Shown: piece after piece, positions 42,423-49,475 of the stretch | How the letters are laid out: every line of letters starts with the position of its first letter | How positions within the stretch are numbered: position 1 is the stretch's first letter | Assembly (NCBI GenBank): GCA_046318415.1 | Contig: JBKCUK010000008.1 | Span: forward strand, 62,001 to 126,000 | From: JBKCUK01 sp046318415 | Lineage (GTDB): Bacteria > Pseudomonadota > Alphaproteobacteria > Caedimonadales > Caedimonadaceae | Direction of reading: 5' to 3' | Length of the DNA stretch: 64,000 nt | Translations under genes and position numbers: made by a program | Notes under the pieces: model-generated | Told to the model about the DNA's origin: nothing | What the model saw: only the letters and a program-made list of their open reading frames with translations | The model's database searches: none

Positions 42423-43217
42423 AAAGTTATTTTATTGTTATGTTCTATTATGTTATCAGCCAACGTAGCGTTTGCCGATAGCTGCTTTATTGCAAAAGAA
42501 AAGACCCGTGTTTTGAAGAGTGAAGGTGATTGCGAAAAGCGCTATGCGCCTATGTCTACTTTTAAAATAGCTTAGGCTCTCATGGGTTTTGATTCTGGCA
42601 TTTTTGTCGATGAAATGCACCCTATATGGCCTTTTAAAGAAGGTTATGTTGATTGGCGAGATGCTTGGAAGCAAGATCAAACTCCAAAAAGCTGTATGAA
42701 AGAATCCTGTGTTTGGTATAGCCAAGTTTTAACAAAACAACTTGGTATGAAAAAATTTCAAGAGTATGTTGCAAAACTTGATTACGGAAATAAGGACCTT
42801 TCAGGAGACAAAGGACAAAACAACGGCCATACAAATGCTTGGTTATCGAGTTTTCTGCAGATTTCAAGCGCAGAACAAGTCGCCTTTTTACAGAAGATGC
42901 TAGAGGGCACATTGCCTATTAAGCCGCACGCAGCAACAATGACAAAAAATATCCTATTTGTAGAAGAGTTAAAAAACGGCTGGAAGTTTTATGGCAAAAG
43001 AGGAATGGGCAGCCTCTTAAATGCAGAGGGCACAAAAAATCCTGATTTACATCATGGCTGGTTTGTTGGTTGGATTGAAAAAGGCGATAGAAGAATTATT
43101 TTTTCAAACCACATAGAAGGCGAAAAAAAAGAAGAGATTGGCGCCAGTCAGCGTGCCAAGCTAGACGCAAAAGAAAAAATCACAAAAATTATAGATCGAA
43201 TCGAAGGTAACAAATGA
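42423..43217 (+). pseudogene. Class D (OXA-type) beta-lactamase with in-frame TAG after the STFK motif
   Basis: The frame contains a signal peptide (VILLLCSIMLSANVAFA), the active-site motif STFK in APMSTFKIA, the S-x-V motif in ESCVWYSQ, Y-G-N in LDYGNKDLSGD, and the conserved Trp region NAWLSSFLQIS. The final K-T/S-G motif reads KRG (YGKRGMGSLLNA). TAG at 42573-42575 directly follows STFKIA, and no ATG/GTG start is found where the protein should begin (the frame reads CAT AAA AAA). Relatives are found in environmental and amoeba-associated bacteria such as Legionella (recalled, not searched). ATG 42582 could only give a 211-residue product lacking the catalytic serine, so activity is not expected without readthrough. 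Confidence 0.88.
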
Positions 43218-43556
43218 CAACAATAACATACGAATAATCTGAGCGTGTGAATTTGCGCTCTGGTACGATTGTGAAAGTAGAGGAATTTCCAGGAGCAAAA
43301 AAAGCCGGCATTTAAGGTGTGGGCAGATTTTGGACCTGAGATTGGCATCTTGCAAACATCAGCTCAGGTGGCTGTCCATTATCCGCCCCAGACTCTTATT
43401 GGGCGCCAGGTTAGGAGATGCGTTAATTTGGGAGAGAAGAATATAGCGGGCTTTACCTCTTAGTTTCTGTTTGTGGGATTTGCAGATGAAAACGGTGCCA
43501 TTATGTTTGATAACATATGTTTGATAACAGTAGATCTTTTAGTGTCTGATGGATAA
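43214..43556 (+). pseudogene. CsaA-like tRNA-binding-domain protein, three lesions
   Basis: Composite translation gives MTTITYE, then NLRSGTIVKVEEFPGAKK, PAFKVWADFGPEIGI, LQTSAQVAVHYPPQTLIG and VRRCVNLGEKNIAGF, which is the tRNA-binding (EMAP-II-like) OB fold of CsaA, a small export-related chaperone family. Lesions are TAA at 43235-43237 (codon 8), an extra A in the A7 tract 43297-43303, and TAG at 43461-43463. The start ATG 43214 overlaps the beta-lactamase stop (ATGA), as elsewhere in this operon. It is certainly inactive as it stands. Confidence 0.78.
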
Positions 43557-43578
43557 AAAATGTTTTGATGGTAATTTA

Positions 43579-44094
43579 ATGACTCAGGTAATTATTTTTG
43601 GATCGTCACGTAGTTTTGGTAATACCAGAAAAGTGATAGATGATATTTTAGGCTCCTCTGGGATTCAATTATTTGATCTCAATAACTTTGACATCAGCCC
43701 TTTTGACTATGAACATCGCAATCAAAGTGATGGCTTTATACCTTTGATAGAGAAATTACTAACGTATGATACATGGATCGTTGGAACGCCAGTTTATTGG
43801 TACAATATGAGCACGCAACATAAAATATTTTTTGATAGGTTTAGTGACCTGCTTAAAATCAGAAAAGATTTAGGTCGTAAATTACGTGGTAAAAAATTGT
43901 TTGTTATAGCAAGTTTTGGCGATTCTTATCCAAAAGGCTTTGAGGATACTTTTTCCCAAATATGCGAATATCTTGGTATGGAGTATTTAGGGAGCAGTTT
44001 TGTTTATAGCGGCACGAAAAATGAACAATATTTTGCGCAAAATAAAGCTCAAACTGATAAGGCAAAATTAAAATTAGGAATAGCTAACGAATGA
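43579..44094 (+). CDS. NAD(P)H-dependent FMN reductase / flavodoxin-like oxidoreductase
   Basis: 171 residues from ATG 43579; an in-frame ATG at 43549 is possible but adds a non-homologous leader. The N-terminal flavin phosphate loop is IIFGSSRSFGNTRKVID. The segment TWIVGTPVYWYNMSTQHKIFFDRF, read in two parts, matches the P-x-Y-x-x-x-x-x-x-x-K-x-x-D-R-x pattern of NADPH-dependent FMN reductases. It would reduce quinones, azo or nitro compounds with a flavin cofactor. It is intact, and its stop overlaps the VOC gene start (ATGA). Confidence 0.85.
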   Translation: MTQVIIFGSSRSFGNTRKVIDDILGSSGIQLFDLNNFDISPFDYEHRNQSDGFIPLIEKLLTYDTWIVGTPVYWYNMSTQHKIFFDRFSDLLKIRKDLGRKLRGKKLFVIASFGDSYPKGFEDTFSQICEYLGMEYLGSSFVYSGTKNEQYFAQNKAQTDKAKLKLGIANE

Positions 44095-44498
44095 AAATCT
44101 TAAACCACGTTCAAATTAAAGTTAAAGATTTAGAAAGAAGCCTTAAGTTCTACGACCCGGTTATGGCAGCTTTAGGATACAAGATGGTACTTGAAATTGA
44201 CGGTGTTGTTGTAGGCTATGGAACAAGCGTTCACGATATGTTTGAAATACGCCAATTTGATGTAAAATAACTTTTATCAGAGCATGTTCATTTAGCTTTT
44301 CATGCGTCTTGTATGGAAGATGTTGATGCTTTCTATAAAAGTGCACTTGCAAGTGGCGGAAAATGCAACGGCGAACCTGGCTTCAGGCCGCAGTATGAAG
44401 ATTATGATAAAACGTTCGACCGAAACTCAGGCATTGATTTTTTATCTTCAAGATTTGGTTTTATTCGTATCATCCGTTCCCCTGTAATAACGGATTAA
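44091..44498 (+). pseudogene. VOC (glyoxalase/bleomycin-resistance) family protein with in-frame TAA
   Basis: The N-terminal part (LNHVQIKVKDLERSLKFYD, then ALGYKMVLEIDG) is a typical VOC beta-alpha-beta unit. After TAA at 44268-44270 the same frame continues with LSEHVHLAFHASCMEDVDAF and SALASGGKCNGEPGFRPQY, the second unit. The expected last strands (D-P-D-G-x-x-I-E) are replaced by an unrelated sequence ending near 44498, so the 3' end also looks lost. VOC proteins include glyoxalase I, fosfomycin and bleomycin resistance proteins. It is the last gene of the plus-strand operon and ends within the convergent EVE gene. Confidence 0.75.
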
Positions 44499-44922
44499 AA
44501 CCAAGCATGTGATGCGCAATAATCTCAAATGACTCTTGATCGATTTCTAAAAAGCCATAGCGAAAAACATAGCCCCATGAATTTTTATTTTTGATAAATG
44601 GCAGTGACTGTACAAGCGGTTTGATATCAATGTGCTTTGCTTCAAAATAATTGATATTACGCCTAAATGGTTTGAATCCATCCCCCATATCTACTTGATA
44701 AGGTGCATCATCCATAACCTCCCCAATTGCAGTAAATTTTTGATAGAGATCAGATCCTTCCATGGTTATTTTAGATGAATAATAAATCACAAAATCGCCA
44801 TGGGATAGTCGTTTAGCGGGCGCAGATTTACCGTGGCAAAATTGACAAATACCAAGCTTAACCCCATTTTCCACATGCTCTTTGCAAGCAACGCCAATCC
44901 AGAATTTTGCTTTCTTATGCAT
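44470..44922 (-). CDS. EVE-domain protein
   Basis: 150 residues. The EVE (PUA-like) fold is indicated by FWIGVACKEHVENGVKLG, the segment KRLSHGDFVIYYSSK, TAIGEVMDDAPYQVDMG and the C-terminal GYVFRYGFLEIDQESFEIIA. EVE domains bind modified bases in DNA or RNA, and many members of this subgroup (UPF0310-like) are stand-alone. The target is unknown. It overlaps the upstream MarR gene by 8 bp, so the two are co-expressed, and overlaps the broken VOC gene on the other strand. Confidence 0.83.
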   Translation of the reverse strand: MHKKAKFWIGVACKEHVENGVKLGICQFCHGKSAPAKRLSHGDFVIYYSSKITMEGSDLYQKFTAIGEVMDDAPYQVDMGDGFKPFRRNINYFEAKHIDIKPLVQSLPFIKNKNSWGYVFRYGFLEIDQESFEIIAHHMLGFNPLLQGNG

Positions 44923-45376
44923 CTGTGGTACCTGCAGTTAATTTCGCCAAAATTTGCACAAGGCTTTTTTGCTCTTGATCAGAGGCTTTGCTGAAAAAAG
45001 TACTATCAATACCTTCTACAATGGGGACTAAGGCGCGCACAAATTGTTTACCTTTGTTGGTTAACGAGACGCTCTTGGCCCGTGTATCCGTTTCATGTTC
45101 AACGCGATTGACAAACCCAAGACTAACCAGCTTTTTAAGGGATTTTGAAACCGTCATTTTATCGAGTTTGGTTTGGTTGACAATCAGGACTTGGGTCGTC
45201 TTGTGCCTATGGGCCTCAAACCACATCAGGGTCGCCATAATGACAAACTGGGCATGGGAAACATTGTATTCTTCAAGGGCTTTTTTAATTTGCCGCTGCC
45301 AGATCATGGTTGTTTGCCAAAGAAGAAAACCGGGGCTGTCTTCTGGCTTATCAAAGCCAAAGGGTAAATTAGCCAT
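44915..45376 (-). CDS. MarR-family transcriptional regulator (second)
   Basis: 153 residues from ATG 45374-45376, preceded by AAGGAG. It shows the MarR winged helix (VNQTKLDKMTVSKSLKKLVS, then GFVNRVEHETDTRAKSVSLT with D-x-R-A-K-x-V-x-L-T, the classic wing). It overlaps the end of the SRPBCC gene and the start of the EVE gene, forming a three-gene operon in which it may be autoregulatory. It is only distantly similar to the MarR at 32423, so not a recent duplicate. Confidence 0.9.
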   Translation of the reverse strand: MANLPFGFDKPEDSPGFLLWQTTMIWQRQIKKALEEYNVSHAQFVIMATLMWFEAHRHKTTQVLIVNQTKLDKMTVSKSLKKLVSLGFVNRVEHETDTRAKSVSLTNKGKQFVRALVPIVEGIDSTFFSKASDQEQKSLVQILAKLTAGTTDA

Positions 45377-45794
45377 GAAGACTCCTTGCAAGCTTTACAA
45401 GGGATTCAGTCTCATCGGGTATGGTATCCGCAACGTTTTGCGCGACCAGCTTAATCCAAAGCCATTTCAGCGGTCCGGTTACAATCAGCGTATTGGTAAG
45501 TTTTACACCTGCTGCGGTCTCTTCCATGGCATGGGTATCATACATTTTGGCGCCAAAGAAGGAGGTGCAATCGGTGAAGGAATAGCCGTCGTGGATTTCG
45601 GTCAAAGTAATTTTTACAGGGCTCACACCCTTGGGCTTTAACATGAAATGATTGCCGACCGCGAACTCGCCCTCAAGTCTACAGTAATCCAAATCCCCAT
45701 GCCATGATGGCCAGTTATTAACGTCCGTCCAAATGCGCCAAATGTCTTCTCGTTTTACACCTTGGAAGGTCTTGCTATAAGTTCTTGTCCACAT
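45369..45794 (-). CDS. SRPBCC-superfamily protein (polyketide cyclase/START-like)
   Basis: 141 residues with the helix-grip pattern of SRPBCC proteins: an N-terminal SKTFQGVKREDIWRIWTDV with NWPSWHGDLDYCRLEG, then FMLKPKGVSPVKITLTEI, and a long C-terminal helix (VADTIPDETESLVKLARS). Such proteins bind or transform hydrophobic ligands. In MarR operons they are often small stress or detoxification genes. It is the first gene of the SRPBCC-MarR-EVE operon and overlaps MarR by 8 bp. Confidence 0.82.
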   Translation of the reverse strand: MWTRTYSKTFQGVKREDIWRIWTDVNNWPSWHGDLDYCRLEGEFAVGNHFMLKPKGVSPVKITLTEIHDGYSFTDCTSFFGAKMYDTHAMEETAAGVKLTNTLIVTGPLKWLWIKLVAQNVADTIPDETESLVKLARSLHG

Positions 45795-45808
45795 ATCGCA
45801 CCCTTATC

Positions 45809-46189
45809 TTATCTATGGATATAGTATTCGAGTTTACAATAGGAGTCAAGGATGATGTGCTGCAGACTTTCTGCCAGTCTAATGAGTCTTTTGAGGTCCT
45901 CAAAGAGCATCCAAACTTCCTGTTTGAACCAATCAAGCCATTGAACGTCAGATATGGGGTATTCGGAAATACGAGCAAGCCCCACATACGTTTTAAGCTT
46001 TGCAAGAAGATAGCTGATGCGAAGACTCACAAAATCTGCTTCATGAGCGCGTATCTCTTTTAAGATCGTTTTTTCACATTCATAAAATGCGGAAATCTTC
46101 TCAATGAGTACATCCCGAACAGCATCACGATCGATGATGAACCCTTCGGCGTGCTTTGGAACTGTATTTTCTTCTTGCTGTAGAATACT
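45809..46189 (-). pseudogene. C-terminal fragment of a winged-helix protein (copy of 47295..48065)
   Basis: About 127 codons are open on the minus strand immediately after the GNAT stop codon and in the same frame as that gene. The sequence (ENTVPKHAEGFIIDRDAVR, ISAFYECEKTILKEIRAHEA, LRISYLLAKLKTYVGLARIS, WLDWFKQEVWMLFEDLKRL) closely matches the last 95-100 residues of the winged-helix protein at 47295..48065. The DNA-binding part is absent and the last 20 residues are unrelated. It is a truncated duplicate without its own start. The GNAT gene reads straight into it except for TAA at 46190-46192. Confidence 0.8.
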
Positions 46190-46990
46190 TTAATTTGATG
46201 CTTTCCTCGAATAAACATTATTTTGAAAAAGAGGCTCAAACCCAAGTTTTCGATACACCCCAAGTCCTGAGTCGGATGATTCTAAAAAGCAATGGTGAGC
46301 TCCTAATCTTTTGGCTTCTGATAGCGCGTAACGCATGAGTGCGCTGGCATATCCTTTTCTTTGAAATTCAGGTAGTGTGCCTAGGTCGTCTATCCTTGCA
46401 ATGGTGGTGTCCCGCATTGAAAGGGTGATCGATGCGATTGGCATCTCCTGCGGAATCAGGCCAGGTCTTGGTGTCGTTTTGTACATGCTGAAATGGCGAA
46501 GATTAATGTTCTTTTTTAGGGCATTCTCATGGGTGGCTGCATAGACCCTGCAAATATCACATGTCGATTCAAATGCGCCAATCAACGGTATCATCCAGTC
46601 GTTTAATCGTTCATTATTGGCTTTAATCAAGGTTTCATGATCAAGATTGACGGATTGATCAAATAAGAATTTATCCAGGTCTATAACCATGGAAACGGAT
46701 TTACTTTTCTGCGGGTAATCCATAGTATATAGAACATTGATGATATGAGGACTGCACAATTCTTGAGGAATGATCACATCAAAAGAGAGATCATACTGCT
46801 CAAAAAACAGTGTTCCCTCGGTTAGAATTTTGTCCAGAGCATTGGTGTTTTTTGTAATGTAAATAAAATTGAGCTCAGCACAGCTAGTCATATAAATACG
46901 TGCGCTATCATATAGATCCAAACATTTTGAGGAAATGCCTCTGAAAAAATAATCCTCTGCCTCACGATAGAAATCAATTAATTGGGACAT
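46190..46990 (-). CDS. GNAT-family acetyltransferase with long N-terminal domain
   Basis: 266 residues. The C-terminal third is a GNAT core with the acetyl-CoA motif LPEFQRKGYASALMRYALSE, followed by HHCFLESSDSGLGVYRKLGF. The N-terminal 150 residues form a variable lobe without recognised family. The substrate is unknown. It ends in TAA, directly followed in frame by the winged-helix fragment. It is a single gene, about 300 bp from the repeat-flanked AlaX module. Confidence 0.82.
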   Translation of the reverse strand: MSQLIDFYREAEDYFFRGISSKCLDLYDSARIYMTSCAELNFIYITKNTNALDKILTEGTLFFEQYDLSFDVIIPQELCSPHIINVLYTMDYPQKSKSVSMVIDLDKFLFDQSVNLDHETLIKANNERLNDWMIPLIGAFESTCDICRVYAATHENALKKNINLRHFSMYKTTPRPGLIPQEMPIASITLSMRDTTIARIDDLGTLPEFQRKGYASALMRYALSEAKRLGAHHCFLESSDSGLGVYRKLGFEPLFQNNVYSRKASN

Positions 46991-47133
46991 TTCATTCCTT
47001 TTTAACGCGCATCAAATTCGGTTTTCTGCTTGCGCAAACCCATTGTAATTATAACATTTTTTCTAAGTAAAACACTTGCATTTATTTTCTATTCCTTGAT
47101 TTTTCTAATTTTTTTGTTTCGAATTTTTATAGA

Positions 47134-47258
47134 TGCTGGGGTTTTCGCTCTCTCAAAATGAAGCCTAAAAACGGTAATCATGTGATTCACAAGTAAATCA
47201 AGTGTTCTCGGACAGGCGCTGCTTCGAGCCGTGTGTTCGCATCTACCGGAGAAGGGGG
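47134..47258. repeat. Direct repeat, left copy (flanks AlaX/winged-helix module)
   Basis: About 125 bp, nearly identical to 48945-49070; it begins GCTGGGGTTTTCGCTCTCTC and ends near CGGAGAAGGGGG, with only a few substitutions and two single-base indels between copies. The remaining sequence between the GNAT start (46990) and this repeat is A/T-rich and shows nothing recognisable. Confidence 0.85.
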
Positions 47259-47294
47259 TGACAAGGGGGAAATTGGGGGGCGAATGATGATGTG

Positions 47295-48065
47295 TTATGG
47301 ATTTTCTGCCAGTCTAATGAGTCTTTTGAGGTCCTCAAAGAGCATCCAAACTTCTTGCTTGAACCAATCAAGCCATTGGATGTCGGATATGGGGTATTCA
47401 GAAATGCGAGCAAGCCCCACATACGTTTTAAGCTTTGCAAGAAGATAGCTGATCCGAAGGGCTGTAAAATCCGCTTCATGGGTGCGTATCTCTTTAAAGA
47501 TAGTCTTTTCACATTCACTAAAGGCAGAAATATTCATTATGAGTCTATGCCGAACAGGGTCGCGGTGGATGACATAGCCTTGATCGTGCTTTATGACTTT
47601 ATTTTCTGATGTCATGGCGATTGCATCACCGATTAAGGATTCCAAGGTTTGCACGGCCTTGGTAATCTTTGGGTTTACAAATTTTGTATTATCAAGTTGG
47701 TTCCCTAACTGATGTAAGTTCTTGAACTGTAAAGGTAAGGTATAACCGACGCCTCTCGTATTCAGCACTAGCTCGCCCAAACTGGGATGCACTTTTTGAA
47801 TAACCTGTCTGATTTCTGAGAGTTTGCGATGCATGCGCGTTAAATCTGAAATGACAAGACCATGGTGTTTTAAAATTTCTATGATCCTCTCGTAGGGAAC
47901 TGGATTTGGGTGCTCTTTAAACAGCGCGTATAGGATAGAGGCCATAAAGGGCTTAAGCCTTGATTCCCTTGGAATGCCATCAGTTTCAATGCGCAAAACA
48001 AAACTATCAGCATCAATGGTAACAATGTTCTGATTATGAGTATCAATCAACGATATAAACTTCAT
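47295..48065 (-). CDS. Winged-helix (OmpR/PhoB-type) DNA-binding domain protein
   Basis: 256 residues. The segment about 35-110 resembles the trans_reg_C winged helix: LFKEHPNPVPYERIIEILK, then LTRMHRKLSEIRQVIQKV and LNTRGVGYTLPL, where RGVGY-x-L is the wing signature of OmpR/PhoB regulators. No receiver domain is present. The C-terminal 100 residues are a helical domain of unknown function that also occurs as a truncated copy at 45809..46189. Its start overlaps the AlaX stop (4 bp), so AlaX and this regulator form one operon inside the direct repeats. Confidence 0.75.
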   Translation of the reverse strand: MKFISLIDTHNQNIVTIDADSFVLRIETDGIPRESRLKPFMASILYALFKEHPNPVPYERIIEILKHHGLVISDLTRMHRKLSEIRQVIQKVHPSLGELVLNTRGVGYTLPLQFKNLHQLGNQLDNTKFVNPKITKAVQTLESLIGDAIAMTSENKVIKHDQGYVIHRDPVRHRLIMNISAFSECEKTIFKEIRTHEADFTALRISYLLAKLKTYVGLARISEYPISDIQWLDWFKQEVWMLFEDLKRLIRLAENP

Positions 48066-48778
48066 GTTACCCCATAAGAAATGCGCAAAATGCCGTTTTT
48101 GTTTTTGACCTTATTGATTTTTATAAGCCCTATCTCGCCTGTAGAAGAAACGTGTGTTCCCCCACAAGGTACGGGCGACATATCACCTATTTGTATAACA
48201 CGAAAAGTCTTGTTGTCAGGAATACGATAGGGCAGCTTATAAAATTGCTTTTCAAAGCCTAACGGGTCAATCACGAAAACCTTTGTTTTTTCATTCTTTG
48301 CGATTGCTTCACTTATTGCATTCTGTAGAACTTCCACATCTATTACTTCATCTCCTTGAAATTCAACATAAGCTTCGCCGGGAAACGAATGACCTTTTAT
48401 TGCTTTCAGTTTTGGATTCAGCATTTCTGCGATATTACCAAGCAAATGAGCTGCCGTATGGTAACGGGCGTTGAGTAACCGTCTGGTTCGCTTCACAACA
48501 CCACACACTTTTTGAGCTTTCAGTATTTCAGCCGTTATGGATGGGGAGTCTATATAATGTCTTATTTGATCGCCATGCTGGGCAACGTGGATGATAGGCG
48601 CGTTGACAGAATCGTTGCTGATCAGCCCATGATCTGAAGGTTGACCGCCACCTTGGGGATAAAAGGCTGTTTGATCAAGGATAATAAAGAAGCCTTTCTC
48701 GTCTTTGCCTGCCTTTTGAATCAAGCCTTCAAAATTAAACTGATATGTATCTTCTAAGTATAATTTTTGAGTCGTCAT
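48062..48778 (-). CDS. AlaX-type alanyl-tRNA editing protein
   Basis: Free-standing trans-editing factor that hydrolyses mischarged Ser- or Gly-tRNA(Ala). 238 residues from ATG 48776-48778. The metal site is formed by the HxxxH motif (ARYHTAAHLLG) and the later C-x-x-x-H motif (PCGGTHVSSTGEIG), both intact. The N-terminal TAFYPQGGGQPSDHG is the hallmark of the AlaRS/AlaX second additional domain. Length suggests the AlaX-M/L type. It is paired with a winged-helix regulator and bracketed by direct repeats, unlike a housekeeping location. Confidence 0.92.
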   Translation of the reverse strand: MTTQKLYLEDTYQFNFEGLIQKAGKDEKGFFIILDQTAFYPQGGGQPSDHGLISNDSVNAPIIHVAQHGDQIRHYIDSPSITAEILKAQKVCGVVKRTRRLLNARYHTAAHLLGNIAEMLNPKLKAIKGHSFPGEAYVEFQGDEVIDVEVLQNAISEAIAKNEKTKVFVIDPLGFEKQFYKLPYRIPDNKTFRVIQIGDMSPVPCGGTHVSSTGEIGLIKINKVKNKNGILRISYGVT

Positions 48779-48944
48779 ATATTTAACCTTAGTTTGTTCT
48801 TGCATATGAGGACTATGATTGCAAAGCCAAAGGATAGGTATGACTATAATATCCTAAAATCAGGATATAAAAACTTATTTATCCTAAATTTATCCTGGCA
48901 TTATCATGAGGTCTGATGCTTCTTTCATTTTGAATCGCCATCGC

Positions 48945-49070
48945 TGCTGGGGTTTTCGCTCTCTCAAAATGAAGCCTAAAAAACGGTAATCATGTGATTC
49001 ACAAGTAAATCAAGGGTTCTGGACAGGCGCTGCTTCGAGCCTTGTGTTCGCATCTATCGGAGAAGGGGGG
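48945..49070. repeat. Direct repeat, right copy
   Basis: Right-hand copy of the ~125-bp repeat (see 47134-47258), in the same orientation. With the left copy it brackets a unit of about 1.7 kb that contains only the AlaX and winged-helix genes. The pattern is compatible with insertion or duplication of a mobile cassette, or with recombination between pre-existing repeats. The gap 48779-48944 is A/T-rich and holds a repeated ATCCTAAA-type stretch (around 48850-48895) but no gene. Confidence 0.85.
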
Positions 49071-49145
49071 CATAAAAATGGAGATTTTAGGAGTAAAATG
49101 GCAAAATTGGAGAAAGCGAAGTACGGGTCTACCAGGTGGCGAAAA

Positions 49146-49382
49146 CTATAAAAATCGCTTGATCGCTACAGCTTTGCCAGATCCAGATTTGAAATATTTT
49201 TCTAAAGTCATGGCTTTTTCTTTTGTTTCAACGGCGACATAACTTTTTAATTTTACAGGTAAAAAACCTGCTGTTGCAGCCACTTTGCCGTCATTATAAG
49301 CTTGAAATCGTTGTTTTAGATTGCTACTAAAGCCAACGTAAATTTTATTATTTGATAATTCCAGAAAATAAACGTAATGCAT
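49146..49382 (-). CDS. Small GIY-YIG nuclease-domain protein
   Basis: 78 residues, essentially one GIY-YIG (URI) domain: MHYVYFLELSNNKIYVGFSS, where Y-V-Y and I-Y-V-G form the family's core, the catalytic Arg in LKQRFQAYNDG, and the conserved Glu in KAMTLEKYFKSGSG. Stand-alone domains of this type are abundant in symbiont and environmental genomes and often behave like selfish or repeat-associated elements. It lies 76 bp from the right direct repeat and about 95 bp from tRNA-Ser. Confidence 0.88.
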   Translation of the reverse strand: MHYVYFLELSNNKIYVGFSSNLKQRFQAYNDGKVAATAGFLPVKLKSYVAVETKEKAMTLEKYFKSGSGKAVAIKRFL

Positions 49383-49475
49383 AATTTATACAGCCTCACT
49401 ACGCCAAGGCTTCGTGAGACACTCCTAGTTCTAACTCACTTCTGGCGTGCCGCCCGAAGTTCGAAGAACGTAGGG

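Noticed and set aside
27205..44498. Reassignment of TAA/TAG as sense codons.
   Set aside because: Intact neighbouring genes such as 29085..30758, 36758..38041, 46190..46990 and the housekeeping genes end at TAA or TAG at the expected family length, so these codons still terminate. Readthrough of individual sites remains open.
45785..46063. Plus-strand open frame, and the similar one at 47292..47609 (shared segment FCQSNESFEVLKEHPNFL).
   Set aside because: They are antisense shadows of the winged-helix gene and its truncated copy; the minus-strand proteins have the domain signature.
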